Assembly: GCA_026999335.1 (NCBI GenBank)
Contig: JALTPW010000735.1
Coordinates: 1-20,477, forward strand
DNA from: Chromatiales bacterium
GTDB lineage: Bacteria; Pseudomonadota; Gammaproteobacteria; SZUA-152
Direction: 5' to 3'
Length of the DNA stretch: 20,477 bases
In this document: one piece after another, positions 14,008-20,477 of the stretch
How the letters are laid out: the number at the start of each line of letters is the position of its first letter
How positions within the stretch are numbered: position 1 is the first letter of the stretch
Notes under the pieces: model-generated
What the model was told of the DNA's origin: nothing
Seen by the model: the letters and a program-made list of their open reading frames with translations, nothing else
Database searches by the model: none
Program-made: the position numbers and the translations under genes

Positions 14008-14376
14008 ATGAAAAAGACATGCTATGCGGATATAGCGCCCTATGTCACCCGCGACGGTTCCGTGATTCGCGAACTCATGCATCCTTCCCAGCATGCATTG
14101 CTTGGCAGCCGCCAGCAGAGCCTTGCCGAGGCGACCGTCGCCCCCGGTGAGACCACCGTTCTGCACCGGCACCGGCAAAGTGAAGAGTTGTACTACATTA
14201 TCGCTGGATGTGGTCTGATGACTCTGGGCGAAGAGACCTTCGAGGTGATGGCGGGAGACACGGTTTGTATTCCCGCGGGAACGGCGCACTGCATTCACAA
14301 CAGCAGCGACAGGGCGCTCAAACTGTTGTGCTGTTGTTCGCCGGCCTATACGCACGATGATACAGAATTGCTTTAA
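14008..14376 (+). CDS. Cupin-domain protein
   Basis: Single-domain cupin of 122 residues. The two cupin motifs are visible: HRHRQSEELYYIIAG (53-67), giving His53, His55 and a Glu at 59 or 60 as likely metal ligands, and MAGDTVCIPAGTAHCIHN (81-98), giving His94. The run CCC at 108-110 near the C-terminus is unusual. Cupins hold many functions (isomerase, dioxygenase, sugar-binding), so no substrate is offered. It starts directly after the GIY-YIG stop with no gap and ends the compact operon. Two BIME-like repeats follow before the convergent parvulin gene. Confidence 0.82.
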   Translation: MKKTCYADIAPYVTRDGSVIRELMHPSQHALLGSRQQSLAEATVAPGETTVLHRHRQSEELYYIIAGCGLMTLGEETFEVMAGDTVCIPAGTAHCIHNSSDRALKLLCCCSPAYTHDDTELL

Positions 14377-14429
14377 CAGGCATAAACTAAACCTGAAGCC
14401 ACGGATTCAGGCTGAAATGAGCTTTTTTT

Positions 14430-14493
14430 GTAGGGTGGGCGTTGCCCACCATATTCCGCGAATATGGGAAGACTGCACCGGTGCCCACCCTAC
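14430..14493. repeat. BIME-like pair, GTAG-foot family B
   Basis: GTAGGGTGGGC (14430-14440) and its exact inverse GCCCACCCTAC (14483-14493) flank a palindrome-rich core. The core includes GGTGGGC-GTT-GCCCACC-type pairing at 14434-14450 and a 19-base palindrome centred on CGC (14449-14467). Both outer arms begin with GTAG when read inward. Confidence 0.85.
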
Positions 14494-14518
14494 GGATCTG
14501 GCATACCGGGCCGTGTGT

Positions 14519-14658
14519 GTAGGAGCGGGCCATGCCCGCGAGAACATTATCAATACGGAGAATCTTGTTTACTTTTTGTTCGCTGATAATGCATAGATTT
14601 TGTTTTTCTCCGTATACCCTTGCGGTAAGAGATTTTCGCGGGCATGGCCCGCTCCTAC
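14519..14658. repeat. BIME-like pair, GTAG-foot family A (copies 2 and 3)
   Basis: Two copies of the 23-base palindrome, found also at 38-60, occur at 14519-14541 and, inverted, at 14636-14658. Between them lies a second inverted repeat, ATACGGAGAA (14553-14562) with TTCTCCGTAT (14606-14615), giving a nested hairpin. The block separates the cupin gene from the convergent parvulin gene and may end or stabilise both transcripts. Confidence 0.88.
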
Positions 14659-14720
14659 AATTTTCCTGTGGTGTCCGGCAAGGTTGTCCGGACACCACTG
14701 TGCAATATCTGGGCTGTCCG

Positions 14721-15002
14721 TTAATCCGTGCGGCTGGTTACTTCCAGCAGATGATAGCCGAATTGGGTTTTGACCGGGCCTTGCACCGTATTTACGTCGG
14801 CGCTGAAAACCACTTGATCGAATTCAGGCACCATCTGCCCCGGGCCGAAGGAACCAAGGTCGCCACCCTGCGCGCCCGAAGGGCAGCTGGAGTGCTGCTT
14901 GGCGACATCGCCAAAATCGGCGCCGGTTTCGATTTCGGTTTTCAGTTGTTGACATTGTTCTTCGCTGGATACGAGAATGTGTCGCGCTGTTGCTTTCGTC
15001 AT
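14721..15002 (-). CDS. ppiC: Parvulin-type peptidyl-prolyl cis-trans isomerase (PpiC-like)
   Basis: Small isomerase that speeds Xaa-Pro rotation during protein folding. With 93 residues it matches E. coli PpiC in length and is a bare parvulin domain without a signal peptide, so it is cytosolic. Characteristic stretches are RHILVSSEEQ (7-16), DFGDVAKQHSSCPSG (about 29-43), GGDLGSFGPGQMVPEFD (46-62) and the closing FGYHLLEV. The start at 15002 is set by GGAG a few bases upstream and by family similarity; a longer frame to 15068 lacks support. It is transcribed toward the BIME-like block. Confidence 0.92.
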   Translation of the reverse strand: MTKATARHILVSSEEQCQQLKTEIETGADFGDVAKQHSSCPSGAQGGDLGSFGPGQMVPEFDQVVFSADVNTVQGPVKTQFGYHLLEVTSRTD

Positions 15003-15124
15003 GGGGTCTCCAATCGTTTTAAGTTTTGTAAAATGCCCGCTGCAAAACAAGTGTGCCAGACAGACCACGTGCAGTATATCAGAGCCAGACTTGCCCCACC
15101 TCCCTGGAAATTCGAGAAAAAATC

Positions 15125-15763
15125 ATGAAACAGATTCTTGTTTATTCCGATTCCTTAACCTGGGGAATCATTCCCTTGAGCCGAAAACGCCTGGGTTTTA
15201 ATGATCGCTGGCCGGGCGTCATGGAAAATGTATTGAACGACGATATGAGATCGGTGAGGGTGATTGAAAATTGCCTGAATGGTCGGCGGACGGTTTGGGA
15301 TGATCCATTCAAGTCCGGGCGTAACGGTTTGCAAGGTATCGAACAAGTCATTGAAATGCATTCACCCTTGGATCTGGTGATTTTGATGCTGGGTACAAAT
15401 GACTTTCAATCGATGCATCCACACAATGCATGGCATGCATCGCAAGGAATAAGATCCCTTATAACAGCAATCAGGAAAGCGCCTATCGAGCCCGGCATGT
15501 CTTGCCCGGAAATATTGCTGATTGCGCCGCCGCCAATTCAGGCACCCAAGGGGCTGATCGCTGAAAAATTTCTGGGTGGTGAGAAAAAATGCCAGGGACT
15601 GGCCGAGGAGTATGCGCTGGCTGCCAAAGAGAATAATTGCTTTTTTCTCGATGCTGCGCAGATCACCTCGGCAAGTCAGGTTGATGGCATTCATCTGGAT
15701 AAAGGGCAGCATCATATTTTTGGCAGGGCAGTGGCTGCCAAGGTGAAAGAGATCATAGCGTGA
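15125..15763 (+). CDS. SGNH/GDSL-type hydrolase (esterase-like)
   Basis: Cytosolic hydrolase of the SGNH superfamily, 212 residues, no signal peptide. Block I reads YSDSLTWG (7-14) with the nucleophile Ser10; the usual first Gly is replaced by Ser. Block II supplies Gly53 in NGRRT, block III is GTND (90-93), and block V, DGIH, gives Asp187 and His190. All four catalytic blocks are intact. Substrate (acyl ester, possibly a sugar acetate or lysolipid) is not readable. GAGAAAAA lies a few bases upstream of the ATG. Composition is lower in GC than in neighbouring genes, which may mark transfer. It is divergent from ppiC and converges on the porin remnant at a shared terminator. Confidence 0.85.
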   Translation: MKQILVYSDSLTWGIIPLSRKRLGFNDRWPGVMENVLNDDMRSVRVIENCLNGRRTVWDDPFKSGRNGLQGIEQVIEMHSPLDLVILMLGTNDFQSMHPHNAWHASQGIRSLITAIRKAPIEPGMSCPEILLIAPPPIQAPKGLIAEKFLGGEKKCQGLAEEYALAAKENNCFFLDAAQITSASQVDGIHLDKGQHHIFGRAVAAKVKEIIA

Positions 15764-15840
15764 ATAGTTTTCCGCAAGTGGGTTATGCGGAAGCGATGTC
15801 GAGCGGTGTGGCAAGAAAAAATTTTTTCATTGCAGACGAA

Positions 15841-15864
15841 AAACCGGCCATTCCTGGCCGGTTT
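15841..15864. terminator. Bidirectional rho-independent terminator
   Basis: AAACCGGCCA (15841-15850) pairs perfectly with TGGCCGGTTT (15855-15864) across a TTCC loop, with A and T runs on the outer sides. It serves both the SGNH gene on the plus strand and the convergent porin remnant on the minus strand. Confidence 0.9.
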
Positions 15865-15890
15865 TCGCGGCAACTGAATACCATTCAAAC

Positions 15891-16380
15891 TTAGAATACG
15901 TACTGCATCTGCAGATACACTTCATCCTCGTCTTTATTGTCGACACCCTTCAGACTCTCACCCATGCGATAGGTGAGCTGTGTTTTGATGTCGTGTTTGT
16001 GGAAGAAGAAGTTGACGCCCAGTTCGGTACGTTTCCAGGTTTTTTGATAGTTGTCGGTGTCCTGGGCGCTGATGCCGGCCACCAGTTCCAGCTTGCTGGC
16101 GATGATCATGTAGCCACCTTTGACGGCCCAGTTGCTCAGAGTCGTGCTGCCGTTTTTGTAGATGCCGCCGGTAAAGGCGGCATCGACGGTGTCGGCAGTG
16201 AAACTGTTGTACTGCGCGTCTAGCGAGAAACCGGCAATCCGATAGGCGCCGGAAACCTCGAAGCCGGCCACGCTATCCACATCGGGTTTGCTGCGAGTGG
16301 GGTCGTTGTTGTCGCCGTCATTGCTCCAGTTGAAGGCGGCGATGCCGAGGGTGGCCTTAGCATTCTGGGTGGGAAATGTG
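15891..16380 (-). pseudogene. C-terminal fragment of a phosphate-selective porin (Porin O/P)
   Basis: Only the last ~160 residues of an outer-membrane barrel remain. Strands such as GFEVSGAYRIAGFSLDAQYN, ELGVNFFFHKHDIKTQLTYR and the closing VYLQMQYVF with terminal Phe fit the OprP/OprO-type porin family (normally about 400 residues). The open frame continues upstream without any ATG and runs straight into a PhoB box. The only start codon is a GTG at 16280 without a ribosome site. The promoter-proximal two-thirds, including the signal peptide, is missing, so the gene is a remnant made by an internal deletion that kept its promoter. An expressed short peptide is possible but unlikely to insert as a barrel. 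Confidence 0.8.
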
Positions 16381-16388
16381 AAACGGAT

Positions 16389-16417
16389 ATGACGGGGGAA
16401 TGACGGTTTTGTGACAG
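16389..16417 (-). promoter_or_regulatory. PhoB (Pho) box
   Basis: Three 7-base units spaced 11 bases apart read, on the minus strand, CTGTCAC (16417-16411), CCGTCAT (16406-16400) and CCGTCAT (16395-16389). Four-base linkers AAAA and TCCC separate them. This fits the Pho box pattern of direct CTGTCAT repeats and suits a phosphate porin gene. The box now abuts the porin fragment with almost no leader. Confidence 0.72.
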
Positions 16418-16530
16418 TGTGGTAGGGCGCTGTTAGCGGCTGTTGCGGTTGGCTGAGGAGGGTGTGATAAAGTGAGTCATCTTGTTAATCCCCTCAGCGG
16501 GCTGGTTTATTTGTAGAAGGGCACTCCATC

Positions 16531-17538
16531 GTGGATATCGTAACGCAGGGCTTGCTCGGGGGCGCCATGGCGCTGGCTGGCGCACGGCGAAAAGAGGTAA
16601 AGATTGCCGCCCTGATTGGCTTTGCCGCCGGCCTGCTGGCCGATGCCGATGCCCTTATCCGCTCGCCCGGCGATCCGTTGCTGACCATCGAGTTTCACCG
16701 CCATTTTTCCCATTCCCTGTTGTTTATCCCCGTGGGCGCGCTCATCGCCGCACTGATTTTGTGGCCCTTTTTACGCCGGCATATCGCCCCGGGCCGGCTC
16801 TATCTGTATGCCTTTCTGGGTTATGCCGCCAGTGGCCTGCTGGATGCCTGCACCAGTTATGGCACCCTGCTGTTCTGGCCCTTCAGCGATGAGCGCATTG
16901 CCTGGAATCTGATATCCATTGTCGATCCGGTCTTTTCCCTGACGCTGCTTGCCGCCATTGTGTACGCTGTCAGAAAGGCGCGACCGCAGGCCGCCTGGGT
17001 GGGGCTGGGGCTGGCGGGGCTCTATCTTGCGGTGGCGGTGGTTCAGCATCAGCGCGCCGAGGGAGTGGCGCAGACCCTGATTCAGCAGCGTGGCCATACG
17101 GCCGTGCGGCATGTGGTGAAACCGACCATGGCAAACCTGTTGTTGTGGCGCTCCATCTATGAAAGCGATGGGCATTTTTATGTCGATGCGGTACGCGTCG
17201 GGCTGTTTTCCGAGCCACGCGTCTATCGCGGGGAGCAGGTGGTGAAGTTCGCTGCCGCGCAGCATCTGCCACAATTGCAGCCGGGCTCGGCACTGGCGCA
17301 GGACATCACCCGCTTTACGCATTTCTCCGCTGGCTTCGTGGCCCTGGATCCGACCCGCCCGGCGGTGTTGATCGATGTGCGTTATTCGATGTTACCTACC
17401 AGTTTGTCGCCGCTGTGGGGGATCGAGATGACCCTCGATAATCAGGATCGGCATTCGCTGTTTGTCAATTACCGGGATTTTTCGCCCGCTGACCGCAGCC
17501 GCTTTATCGCCATGCTGGCCGGGCGTGCATTGCCTTAG
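16531..17538 (+). CDS. YdjM/DUF457-type inner-membrane metal-dependent hydrolase
   Basis: Integral membrane protein of 335 residues related to the DUF457/YdjM family, annotated as putative metal-dependent hydrolases. The N-terminal half has about four to five membrane segments. The conserved polar cluster DADA (38-41) and HRHFSHS (56-62) within it is a plausible metal site. A second conserved patch reads LDACTSYGTLLFWPF. The C-terminal ~150 residues look soluble and beta-rich. The start is GTG at 16531 with AAGGG about ten bases upstream. It diverges from the porin remnant. Reaction and substrate are unknown; some relatives are LexA-regulated but no LexA box was found. Confidence 0.82.
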   Translation: MDIVTQGLLGGAMALAGARRKEVKIAALIGFAAGLLADADALIRSPGDPLLTIEFHRHFSHSLLFIPVGALIAALILWPFLRRHIAPGRLYLYAFLGYAASGLLDACTSYGTLLFWPFSDERIAWNLISIVDPVFSLTLLAAIVYAVRKARPQAAWVGLGLAGLYLAVAVVQHQRAEGVAQTLIQQRGHTAVRHVVKPTMANLLLWRSIYESDGHFYVDAVRVGLFSEPRVYRGEQVVKFAAAQHLPQLQPGSALAQDITRFTHFSAGFVALDPTRPAVLIDVRYSMLPTSLSPLWGIEMTLDNQDRHSLFVNYRDFSPADRSRFIAMLAGRALP

Positions 17539-17944
17539 CAGCTGGCGGGCACACACCGGCCTGGCCTTGTAAAATCAGCGTGTCAGGGGTTTCAAGAATG
17601 GCCCGCCTCCACGTTGCGGCTATCAGTAGGACGATGAGGCGGGTAAGATGGCGGATAAATTTCAGGGGGCATTATGTTTCCGCAGAATGAGCGCGTTTAT
17701 GGGTTCGGCCAGTCTGCGGTTTGATTATTGCCACCCCCGTTACTTTAATCTCTAAGGGGCCGTTTCACACCGCTTGTTGCGCACCAACGCTGAACCGTGT
17801 ATCGCGGGTGAATTCCTCCCAATACCCCTCCCCTTGGGGTGGGAATGTTGACTTTTTAGTCCGGCGAACCATTGCCGGAATCTGACTGACCTTAGACTTG
17901 TAACGTCACCAATACACTGAATAATCCAAAGAGGACACCACTCA
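17539..17944. other. Intergenic region, no gene recognised
   Basis: Only weak structure is visible: CCCTCCCC-TT-GGGGTGGG pairing near 17825-17845 and CCGGC/GCCGG near 17862-17880. Short frames are present (for example a 16-codon frame at 17674 and a 30-codon one near 17598), but neither looks like a known protein. The promoter of the downstream gene is probably just upstream of 17930. Confidence 0.4.
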
Positions 17945-18766
17945 ATGAGCAAAGGGAGACTTGGCATCGCCATCATCGGCCTGTCGACACTGCTGAGCAC
18001 GGCAACCATTTTTGCCGATGCCACCATTACGCTACACGGCATTGACGATGCTAAACAGACACTGATCCAGGTCAGAAATGGCGTAGTGCGAATGGGGGAG
18101 CAGGGTGATCCCGAATATTCGCTCTATGATCAAGCTCGTGATGTGCTCATTGCTGTGGATGGCCGGCAGGGTACTTACATGGAATTCGATCAGGTGATGC
18201 TGCAAAAAATGTCCGCGCAAATGGCTGGTATACAGAGCATGATTGCGGAGCAGATGAAAAATATGCCGCCTGAGCAGCGTGCCATGATGGAAGCACCGGT
18301 AGGCGGTATGATGGGGGTGCCGCCCGCCGATGCCTCGCCGGGAAAAAAACTGCAAGCCGAATCGCGTGGTGGCAAGACTATCGGTGGTGTTAGTTGTCAG
18401 TCTTATGCATTGTTTGACGGTGCGCGCAAGGTAGCCGACGTTTGCATGGCAAAGGCTGGTGACATCGCGATTTCTGCGGAGGACTATGCAACGCTGATGG
18501 CGATGATGGATTTTACGCGTGACATGACCCAGGCAGCACCCATGATGGGTGAGCCGGCCGATCCGCTGATGATGAGTGACTTGCAGGGCGTGCCGCTGGA
18601 AATGAAAAGCTCTGCGGATGGGCATGATTTCACCTTCAGCTCTGTGTCGCAGGGGCGGCTGGATGCCGCTCTGTTTGAGGCCTATAAGGCTTTGCGCAAA
18701 CAAGATCCGATGCGTGGTGACATGCCGGACGGTATGCCTGATCATATGATGGATTCGCATCCATAA
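17945..18766 (+). CDS. Exported Met-rich protein, possibly DUF4412/LolA-like
   Basis: Not firmly recognised. A 273-residue protein with a signal peptide (GIAIIGLSTLLSTATIFA), then beta-strands such as DATITLHGID, a Met-rich helical middle (MLQKMSAQMAGIQSMIAEQM and MMEAPVGGMMG) and the segment KTIGGVSCQSYALFDG, with Cys in GVSC and later DVC as a possible disulfide. The layout (short strands, then a conserved tracker segment with Cys) resembles DUF4412 proteins, which share a LolA/LolB-like fold. The run of Met residues and the Met/His C-terminus could bind metal or act as an oxidant sink. AGAGGA is upstream of the ATG. The gene sits directly upstream of lolA with 108 bases between. Confidence 0.6.
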   Translation: MSKGRLGIAIIGLSTLLSTATIFADATITLHGIDDAKQTLIQVRNGVVRMGEQGDPEYSLYDQARDVLIAVDGRQGTYMEFDQVMLQKMSAQMAGIQSMIAEQMKNMPPEQRAMMEAPVGGMMGVPPADASPGKKLQAESRGGKTIGGVSCQSYALFDGARKVADVCMAKAGDIAISAEDYATLMAMMDFTRDMTQAAPMMGEPADPLMMSDLQGVPLEMKSSADGHDFTFSSVSQGRLDAALFEAYKALRKQDPMRGDMPDGMPDHMMDSHP

Positions 18767-18874
18767 TGCGGTATTTGTCGCTCAGGACGCCGAGATCACG
18801 CTGAGGGTGAACAGGGGTAGGGTGGTCGCGATTGGCCACGATGGCAGATGAACTTTAGATCGGGAGACAGTGGA

Positions 18875-19543
18875 TTGAGTGTTAGAGGCTTTGCTGAATG
18901 GCGTCTTTTGGCGCTGCTGTTGTTGGGTTTGCTGACCCTGCCGGTGCAGGCCGGTGTGGCGACAGACCGCCTGAATGCCTTTTTTGCCGCCAAGGATGGA
19001 CTGCGGGCGACCTTTGTACAGACGGTGCAGGCTCCGGCCTTTGATCAGCCGGAGGTCTCGCGCGGCACCCTGCTGCTGTTGCGGCCGAACCGTTTCCGTT
19101 GGGACTATCAAGAGCCCTATAAGCAACAGATCGTCGCCGATGGCCAGCGCCTGTGGTTGTATGACGAGGAATTGGAACAGGTGGTGGTGAAGCCATTGGA
19201 CGCGGCCCTTGGTGATACACCGGCCATGTTATTGAGCGGTAGTGGCTCCGTCGAAGAGCGCTTTACGCTGGAGGAGTTGCCTGAGCGCGGTAACGGCCTG
19301 GTCTGGGTGCAGTTGACACCGAAGCAGGAAGACACCGGCTTCGAAGCCGTGCGCTTGGGTTTCGACGCCCACGACCTGCGCCGCATGGAGCTGGTGGACG
19401 GTTTTGGGCAGGTGACGCGGATGCAGTTTTCCGACGTGGCCCGTGATACGAAGATATCCCCGGCGGCGTTTCGCTTTGTGCCACCGCCGGGGGTGGACGT
19501 GATTGGCGAGCCCGGTGAGACCGATGATGACGCCCGGCCATGA
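18875..19543 (+). CDS. lolA: Outer-membrane lipoprotein carrier protein LolA
   Basis: Periplasmic chaperone that takes lipoproteins from the LolCDE complex and delivers them to LolB at the outer membrane. A signal peptide (LLALLLLGLLTLPVQA) leads into a mature protein of about 195 residues with the family's N-terminal RLNAFFAAKDGLRATFVQTV, RGTLLLLRPNRFRWDYQEPY and VADGQRLWLYDEELEQVVVK. A TTG start at 18875 is chosen because GGGAG lies eight bases upstream and gives a normal signal; the ATG at 18848 would add an acidic nine-residue extension with a weak ribosome site. The gene overlaps rarA by 4 bases, the arrangement usual in gammaproteobacteria. The C-terminus has an acidic tail (GEPGETDDDARP) not typical of E. 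coli LolA. Confidence 0.93.
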   Translation: MSVRGFAEWRLLALLLLGLLTLPVQAGVATDRLNAFFAAKDGLRATFVQTVQAPAFDQPEVSRGTLLLLRPNRFRWDYQEPYKQQIVADGQRLWLYDEELEQVVVKPLDAALGDTPAMLLSGSGSVEERFTLEELPERGNGLVWVQLTPKQEDTGFEAVRLGFDAHDLRRMELVDGFGQVTRMQFSDVARDTKISPAAFRFVPPPGVDVIGEPGETDDDARP

Positions 19544-20477
19544 GCGACACGGCGGATCTGTTCGGTGGCAGGCCGGTGGCGAAGATGCCGGATACGCCGG
19601 AATCGCTGACCGGGCGCCCGCTGGCCGACCGTATGCGGCCGCGTTCGCCGGGGGAGTACTGCGGCCAATCGCACCTGCTGGGAGAGGGCAAGCCGCTCCG
19701 CCTCGCCATCGAGGCCGACCGTCTGCACTCGATGATTTTTTGGGGGCCGCCGGGTACCGGTAAGACCACCCTGGCGCGCATGATCGCCAACCGCGCCAAG
19801 GCCGAATTCATCAGCATCTCTGCGGTGCTGTCGGGCGTCAAAGACATCCGTGCCGCCATCGACCATGCCCAGCGCCTGCGCCGTGAACAGGGCCGTGCCA
19901 CGGTGCTGTTCGTTGACGAGGTACACCGTTTCAACAAGTCCCAGCAGGATGCCTTTCTGCCCTTTGTCGAGGACGGTACCGTCACCTTTATCGGCGCGAC
20001 GACCGAAAACCCTTCCTTCGAACTCAACAATGCATTGCTGTCACGGGCGCGGGTGTACGTGCTCAAGTCGCTGGATCGTGAGGCCATCCGTGCCGTGATC
20101 GATGCTGCACTGGACGACAAGGAGCGCGGACTGGGTGGGCGTCCGCTGGATTTTGCCGGGCCCCTGCGCGAGCTGCTGGTGGCGGCTGCCGATGGCGATG
20201 CACGCCGCGCCCTGAATCTGCTGGAGATCGCCGCCGATCTGGCCGAGCCGGGCGGGGATGGTCGCGAATGCATCAGCGAAGCCCTGCTCAACGAGGTGCT
20301 GGCCGGTGGTGTGCGCCGCTTCGACAAGGGTGGCGAGGCATTTTATGACCAGATTTCCGCCATGCATAAATCCGTGCGCGGCTCTAAGCCGGACGCCGCC
20401 CTGTACTGGATGGCGCGCATGATCGATGGCGGTGTCGACCCGCTCTACGTCGCCCGCCGTGTGGTGCGCATGGCCTC
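19540..20477 (+). CDS. rarA: Replication-associated recombination protein RarA (MgsA), 3' end missing
   Basis: AAA+ ATPase acting at stalled replication forks, related to the clamp-loader family. The first 312 codons are present and the frame runs off the window, so about 125-130 residues are missing compared with the ~440-residue family. Visible elements are Walker A GPPGTGKT (69-76), Walker B LFVDEVHR (123-130) and sensor 1 GATTENPS (152-159), followed by the start of the C-terminal tetramerisation region (FYDQISAMHKSVRGSKPDA). The ATG overlaps the lolA stop by 4 bases, so the two are coupled; crcB and serS commonly follow in related genomes but cannot be seen here. Confidence 0.95.
   Translation, partial: MSDTADLFGGRPVAKMPDTPESLTGRPLADRMRPRSPGEYCGQSHLLGEGKPLRLAIEADRLHSMIFWGPPGTGKTTLARMIANRAKAEFISISAVLSGVKDIRAAIDHAQRLRREQGRATVLFVDEVHRFNKSQQDAFLPFVEDGTVTFIGATTENPSFELNNALLSRARVYVLKSLDREAIRAVIDAALDDKERGLGGRPLDFAGPLRELLVAAADGDARRALNLLEIAADLAEPGGDGRECISEALLNEVLAGGVRRFDKGGEAFYDQISAMHKSVRGSKPDAALYWMARMIDGGVDPLYVARRVVRMA

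Noticed and set aside
14378..14430. Terminator after the cupin gene (CCTGAA/TTCAGG stem with a later T-run)
   Set aside because: The T-run is about eleven bases from the stem, so it is not a standard terminator; the adjacent BIME-like block is a better candidate for ending transcripts.
16482..16892. 136-codon plus-strand frame overlapping the DUF457-type gene start
   Set aside because: Out-of-frame shadow with Arg/Pro/Gly-biased composition; the membrane-protein frame is clearly real.
17539..17944. Small plus-strand frames near 17598 (30 codons) and 17674 (16 codons)
   Set aside because: No recognisable sequence or convincing start signal.
19263..20327. 354-codon minus-strand frame
   Set aside because: Arg/Ser/Pro-rich shadow of lolA and rarA.

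Overview
The window looks like chromosomal DNA from a gammaproteobacterium. The lolA-rarA junction, the amgK-murU recycling pair, a 218-residue UvrY/GacA-type regulator with a GacA-type box, RsmA/CsrA-like GGA motifs and REP-type palindromes with GTAG feet all point that way. Genus cannot be fixed from the sequence alone. Base composition is moderately GC-rich in coding regions. It falls visibly in the intergenic stretch around 6222-7236 and in the SGNH gene near 15.1-15.8 kb.

Layout. (1) 57-2527, minus strand: an AMP phosphorylase/thymidine phosphorylase-family enzyme translationally coupled to a short PRPP synthetase, a nucleotide salvage pair. (2) 2654-6221, plus strand: an ECF sigma factor, a membrane-anchored zinc anti-sigma factor, an exported Asp-rich protein built on fourteen 21-bp repeats, a strong terminator hairpin, then a TPR plus outer-membrane beta-barrel protein. 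This is the most likely candidate for an undescribed envelope system. (3) 6222-7236: a gene-poor, AT-richer stretch with a decayed GxxExxY gene flanked by its own inverted repeats, nested in a second inverted repeat, and a REP-like hairpin. (4) 7237-8906: amgK-murU, peptidoglycan sugar recycling. (5) 8914-9698: a GacA-type box and a GGA-rich leader in front of a UvrY/GacA response regulator. (6) 10120-14376: a tightly packed plus-strand run of a TlpA-like thioredoxin, a second thioredoxin-fold protein, a TolC-type outer-membrane protein, an HlyD-type adaptor, acylphosphatase, a GIY-YIG/DUF123 protein and a cupin. Most junctions overlap or nearly so. (7) 14430-14658: two BIME-like REP pairs between convergent genes. 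(8) 14721-15890: a PpiC-type parvulin (minus), an SGNH hydrolase (plus) and a shared terminator. (9) 15891-16417, minus: the C-terminal fragment of a phosphate-selective porin joined almost directly to a PhoB box. (10) 16531-17538: a DUF457-type membrane protein. (11) 17945-20477: a Met-rich periplasmic protein, LolA and the 5' part of rarA.

How the genes may work together. The sigma/anti-sigma/Asp-rich/barrel group reads as an envelope-signal-controlled export or surface module. The 10.1-14.4 kb group joins periplasmic thiol chemistry with an outer-membrane channel and adaptor that lack an adjacent inner-membrane pump. The LolA region belongs to lipoprotein trafficking and replication maintenance. 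All functional assignments are from reading the translated sequence; no database search was possible.
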